Shown piece after piece: positions 60,773 through 64,000 of a stretch of DNA of 64,000 nt. How positions within the stretch are numbered: the stretch's first letter is position 1; every line of letters starts with the position of its first letter. Both the position numbers and the translations under genes were made by a program. The stretch is from Bacteriovorax sp037444575 (lineage in GTDB: Bacteria; Bdellovibrionota; Bacteriovoracia; Bacteriovoracales; Bacteriovoracaceae): positions 1-64,000 of the forward strand of contig JBBIME010000011.1 in the NCBI GenBank assembly GCA_037444575.1, written 5' to 3'. The notes under the pieces were generated by a model that was not told where the DNA came from, made no database searches, and saw only the letters and a list, made by a program, of their open reading frames with translations.

Positions 60773-62624
60773 AAGAATTGGAAGTCGCTGGTAGATCGTC
60801 ATCCATTATATCATCTTTAATCTTCTGATTTTTCTTAGAATTCTTATTTCCGCCAGCTTGAGAATTTTTATTAATTTTTACTGGAGCTTCTTCAGCGTCC
60901 TCATCCTCATTTTTATTCTTTGAAATAAGAGCATCTTTTTGGCTTTGGTAATAGAGATAATATTTTCCAACAAGATAGCCTTCAATATAAAAACTTGTAC
61001 TATAAAGAAGTGATAACGAAGTAATCCCAAAAGCTGGAAGAATAAAACTCAAGCAGATAAAACTCAAAACGCCATACGCGAGCCATTCATCTTTTTTTAG
61101 GCCCTGGAGAGTCGTTGCAAACCCAAGCATTGAAGCAAGAATAATTGCCCCTCCGTGAGTAGGGAAGAGATTGAGAAGAGTAACTACAGATTCATCATGG
61201 TAAACATGGTTGTAAACAAATCCAACACACATTCTAATAGCGATATCACTTAAAGCAAAAAAACCTAAAAGGTATGTGGCCCATTTTCTGTTATAGACCT
61301 CGCCTTCGATGTAGACAAGAGCAGCTGAAATCATAGTGACAAAAATCCAGAAGCTAGTTGAACTGTAGTAGATCACCTCAGAACTTAAAGTTCTAAGTGG
61401 CCATTGCCAAAAGTCTGCATTTTTTGAGAACTCTAATTTATTGGCAGCAAATTGAGAGAAGTCTACTAGTTTTGTAGTCATTAAATACGCGATCGCAGAG
61501 ATAAAGAGAAACGAAAAAGTCGTTTTATATCTTCTGATTGGAGTTAGAATTTTATCAGCTAAAAAGCTTGGTTTTAGCTGGAAGCTAGGCTTATAAGCTA
61601 AGGTGATAGCTAGAAGAACAGTAATCCACTGGATCGTATCTGACTTTTTAGATTCTTTATCAGTTTTAATTGATAGATAAATCTTATCCCATCTGACAAC
61701 TTTAAATCGTTTTCGGAATAATTCCATTCCGGAAGCGTTGTAAAACATTCCCATTGTCGATTGGAAAAACTTAGTAAGTTTTAAAAAATTAGTAGGAGGG
61801 GCAATTCCGAATTCGCTCACTCCAACAGTCGTCATAGGAACAATTCCAAGACTTACTTCTTCATGACCTAATTGTTGAAGAGCTTCCATCGCAGAGAGAG
61901 TCAGAAGTTCTCCAATCCCTTTAGTTGCTTCAGATGTTGTTCTGATAAGCAAGTCTTCAAAGTACCAGCTTTTATCTGTTGCAATCGGTGTTGTAAGTAA
62001 AATACCATCGACAACATTATCTTTTGTTAAAGCGACAAAACATTTTCTGTCACCTGGAATTTCTTCAAAAGTCATCCCATGAAGAAAACCTGAAAGTGAA
62101 ACAAAAGATTGAGCTTCCCAAAGCTCTTTTACTTCATTGAGTGTTGCAAGTTTTTCTTTGTCTTTAACGACATCAGTTAGTTTCCATTCTTCAACTCTAA
62201 GACCACTTTTAATGGCCTGATTTCTTCCAACTCTAACTTTTCTTCCAGCGTGCCCTGTTGGTTTAATGTCTGAGAGATTTACCCAAGGCTCTTTTCCAAT
62301 TTGAAAACTAGCATAACCTAAATTAGCTAATGACTTAGCAAATGGAGTATTGATTGCAACAAAAGCAATTGTTCCACTTTGGAAGAAAGACTGAAGATCC
62401 TCTAGCGCAAGAGTAAGTGAAGCTTCATCTGCAGGTTTATCCAGAGGAGGAAGAGGCTCAAGGGCCACGAGATTAACACCTAGCTCTTTAGTAACTCCAA
62501 AAATCCAACCATTGCTTGATTCAAGAAATTTAAGATCAGACCAAAGCCATATATAGTGTGATGAATTGTAGGCCTGTTTTTTTAACCGACTATACAGCTC
62601 CTCAGTATTAACCAATTTCATCAT
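60771..62624 (-). CDS. DUF2156 (MprF-like acyltransferase) domain with C-terminal membrane domain
   Basis: A 617-residue protein. The first 320 residues form a GNAT-like DUF2156 domain, as in the C-terminal half of MprF (aminoacyl transfer to phosphatidylglycerol): KVRVGRNQAIKSGLRVEEW, VKELWEAQSFVSLSGFLHGM, CFVALTKDNVVDGILLTTPI and SWYFEDLLIRT. A region with about six transmembrane helices follows (365-560), then a charged Asn/Lys-rich tail. In MprF the membrane part comes first, so the order here is reversed. tRNA-dependent lipid modification is possible but not shown; gltX as neighbour is convergent, not an operon partner. A tandem ATG lies at 62621. Confidence 0.72.
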   Translation of the reverse strand: MMKLVNTEELYSRLKKQAYNSSHYIWLWSDLKFLESSNGWIFGVTKELGVNLVALEPLPPLDKPADEASLTLALEDLQSFFQSGTIAFVAINTPFAKSLANLGYASFQIGKEPWVNLSDIKPTGHAGRKVRVGRNQAIKSGLRVEEWKLTDVVKDKEKLATLNEVKELWEAQSFVSLSGFLHGMTFEEIPGDRKCFVALTKDNVVDGILLTTPIATDKSWYFEDLLIRTTSEATKGIGELLTLSAMEALQQLGHEEVSLGIVPMTTVGVSEFGIAPPTNFLKLTKFFQSTMGMFYNASGMELFRKRFKVVRWDKIYLSIKTDKESKKSDTIQWITVLLAITLAYKPSFQLKPSFLADKILTPIRRYKTTFSFLFISAIAYLMTTKLVDFSQFAANKLEFSKNADFWQWPLRTLSSEVIYYSSTSFWIFVTMISAALVYIEGEVYNRKWATYLLGFFALSDIAIRMCVGFVYNHVYHDESVVTLLNLFPTHGGAIILASMLGFATTLQGLKKDEWLAYGVLSFICLSFILPAFGITSLSLLYSTSFYIEGYLVGKYYLYYQSQKDALISKNKNEDEDAEEAPVKINKNSQAGGNKNSKKNQKIKDDIMDDDLPATSNS

Positions 62625-62843
62625 GACGACTCCTCATATATATCCATAAAAATTTAAAATTACTTTTTGAAATATCTCTTTAGGCCAACAGAGATGTCTC
62701 TATCTCTATCGGTGTAGGTTTTGATTGGTTTAATAATTTATTCACTTCAACTTACGTTCTGCATCCAATCAAAAAATTGATACTTAAAAGTATTTTAAAC
62801 TTTGTAATGATAAAGCCTAGCAATAAAAATAGGGAATAAAAAT
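62625..62843. other. AT-rich intergenic region upstream of the DUF2156 gene
   Basis: A 219-bp stretch upstream of the DUF2156 gene's start, rich in A and T. I see no gene, terminator or clear promoter; several A/T-tracts make weak -10-like boxes on both strands. Confidence 0.5.
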
Positions 62844-63022
62844 ATGGCAAATAATTCTGAATATTTGGATTTGGTTTTTTTATTGATAGCTCACGGAAAT
62901 TACATGGTCATTACATCATTGGCAAATTTAACGGGGCACTTAGTGAATAAGAGGCTATTATTACAAAATTAATTGAATCATTACAAAACGATTACATTGA
63001 AAAAAACACCAAAAATCACTAG
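62844..63022 (+). pseudogene. Decayed small gene (frameshift and stop)
   Basis: An ATG at 62844 opens MANNSEYLDLVF, then a run of seven Ts. In the frame one base further on, the DNA reads FIDSSRKLHGHYIIGKFNG and ALSE, a TAA at 62948, then EAIITKLIESLQNDYIEKN up to a TAG. One extra T in the T-run and loss of the TAA would join these into one protein of about 58 residues. I take it as a recently broken gene. Alternatively the first frame could be a 42-residue protein of its own (62844-62972). Family unknown. Confidence 0.4.
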
Positions 63023-63046
63023 CTAATAATCTTAATAAAAAGTTAA

Positions 63047-63074
63047 TTTACGCTCTGCGAATTCACTATATAAT
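63047..63074 (+). promoter_or_regulatory. Leaderless-type promoter of the NHL lipoprotein gene
   Basis: TTTACG at 63047-63052, a 16-bp spacer, and a perfect TATAAT at 63069-63074. Only seven bases (AGCAAAG) separate the -10 from the ATG at 63082, so transcription would start at the start codon. Confidence 0.55.
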
Positions 63075-63081
63075 AGCAAAG

Positions 63082-64000
63082 ATGAATAGAGTTATTAACC
63101 TCATATTATTGAATGTCATTTTGCTGGTCGGTTGTGTTCCGAAGTCCAATCAAGATGACCTTCCTGATCCAGCACCAGAAACTAGTGGGGTCAATGCTTC
63201 AATTGTATTGGGAAATACAGCTACGTTAAATTTGAACTTCGTAAGCTCTGTCCAAGTAGACTCAAAAGATAATTTATATTTACTTGATTCAGTCAATAAT
63301 CAGGTTGTGGTTTATGATTCGACTGGAAGTTTGCTTTTAAGTTTTGGAAGTCAGGGGAGTGCTCCTGGCGGATTTACTAATGCAAAAGATTTAACAGTCG
63401 ATTCCTCTGGAAATATTTACGTCTCTGATAACGGCAACAATCGTGTTGAAATTTTCAATTCTTCAGGAATTTTTCTTTCCACTTTTGATAGCAGTGGATC
63501 TCCTGCTGGAAAACTCTCAAATCCCAGAGGTGTTGCCCTGGACTCAATTGGAAATATTTACGTTGTTGATACCGGCAATAATATCATTCAAGTATTTAAT
63601 CCGTCGGGCATTTATCTTTTTAGTTTCGGTGGAGCTGGCACAACTCCAGGTCTTTTCAATGCACCCATAGGTGTAGCGATTGATATGTCTGGAAATATTT
63701 ATGTTAGCGATAGCGGTAACGGACGCATTCAGAAATTTAATTCAACAGGTACATTTTTAACAAGCTTTGGAAGTGCAGGAAGTGGAAACTTGCAATTTAA
63801 TAGTCCTGCAGGAATTTCGGTAGATTCAGCAGGAAAAATATATGTGGCAGATCTTGGAAATAACCGCATTCAAATTATGGATGCCAATGGAAATTTTGTT
63901 AAGGCCTATGGAACTCTAGGGACAAATACTAATCAGTTTAATTCTCCAAGCAGCATCGTTTTAAATAGTGTAGGTCACATATTTATTGCGGACTCGAAAA
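63082..64000 (+). CDS. NHL-repeat lipoprotein (3' end outside the window)
   Basis: At least 306 residues; the frame is open to the right edge. It starts with a lipoprotein signal (VINLILLNVILLVGC, lipobox LVGC), a short Pro-rich linker, then NHL-type beta-propeller repeats. Five full blades are visible, each following VDSxGNIYVxDxGNNRIQxF, with a sixth beginning at the edge. NHL propellers bind proteins, glycans or RNA; an outer-surface adhesion or binding role is plausible for a lipidated one. No ribosome site before the ATG, but a strong promoter directly upstream. Confidence 0.85.
   Translation, partial: MNRVINLILLNVILLVGCVPKSNQDDLPDPAPETSGVNASIVLGNTATLNLNFVSSVQVDSKDNLYLLDSVNNQVVVYDSTGSLLLSFGSQGSAPGGFTNAKDLTVDSSGNIYVSDNGNNRVEIFNSSGIFLSTFDSSGSPAGKLSNPRGVALDSIGNIYVVDTGNNIIQVFNPSGIYLFSFGGAGTTPGLFNAPIGVAIDMSGNIYVSDSGNGRIQKFNSTGTFLTSFGSAGSGNLQFNSPAGISVDSAGKIYVADLGNNRIQIMDANGNFVKAYGTLGTNTNQFNSPSSIVLNSVGHIFIADSK

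Noticed and set aside
63443..63670. 75-codon plus-strand frame inside the NHL gene
   Set aside because: The overlapping frame from 63082 has lipobox, promoter and repeats; the shorter one is an out-of-frame shadow.
1..64000. CRISPR array, tRNA, rRNA, insertion sequence or prophage
   Set aside because: I saw no repeat-spacer array, no tRNA-like cloverleaf, no rRNA, no transposase or integrase and no paired terminal inverted repeats.

Overview
The window is AT-rich, densely packed bacterial chromosome with no rRNA or tRNA gene that I could see, no CRISPR array and no insertion sequence. The gene set is Gram-negative. It has TolC/MacAB export, an LpoB-like lipoprotein, many signal peptides and lipoboxes, and glutathione-linked proteins (Grx2, GST). 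It also has typical proteobacterial housekeeping genes (rlmN, rlmC, hrpB, rmuC, ygiQ, gltX, pdxH), with menB for menaquinone. The large share of secreted proteins of unknown function, plus several candidate secreted peptidases, fits a Bdellovibrio-like bacterium such as a Bacteriovorax/Peredibacter relative. That assignment is an inference from style and gene content, not from a marker gene.

Layout. 0-4.6 kb: a minus-strand trio (phospholipase A2-like protein, arfB, ygiD), then plus-strand envelope proteins including an AI-2E family permease. 4.7-7.9 kb: radical-SAM ygiQ against a convergent secreted protein. 8.0-12.5 kb: a clear promoter and an export operon (51-residue lipoprotein, TolC, short HlyD/MacA adaptor, MacB). 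12.4-21 kb: MFS exporter, old yellow enzyme, PP-loop ligase, membrane metallophosphoesterase, unknown secreted proteins, hrpB. 21-24.5 kb: two overlapping genes for secreted clan-CD-like cysteine peptidases. 24.5-32.3 kb: RNA methylation, msrA, aldehyde dehydrogenase, rmuC, a trypsin-like protease, menB. 32.5-41 kb: small unknowns, NAD(P)H oxidoreductase, a divergent pair with metal-site motifs, GST, rlmC, a lone receiver domain, pdxH, HIT, and two membrane proteins.

41-51 kb is the most distinctive part. A secreted protein with an HExxH motif is followed by a same-strand series: LPP20-like protein, LPP20-like lipoprotein, LpoB-like lipoprotein, large repeat lipoprotein, and an ABC1/UbiB-type kinase fold carrying a lipoprotein signal. 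A convergent cytochrome c-FTR1 iron permease fusion follows. 51-64 kb: Grx2, LplT-like MFS protein, HAD phosphatase, transketolase, PAP2 phosphatase, aldehyde dehydrogenase, gltX, a DUF2156-membrane protein with reversed domain order, a decayed small gene, and an NHL-repeat lipoprotein cut by the right edge.

A recurring regulatory pattern: several genes with no visible Shine-Dalgarno sequence have a well-spaced -35/-10 pair ending only 7-9 nt before the ATG (15645, 30540, 42957, 63082; weaker at 4707), which suggests leaderless transcripts. Genes are close-packed, and many convergent pairs overlap by 4-63 bp.
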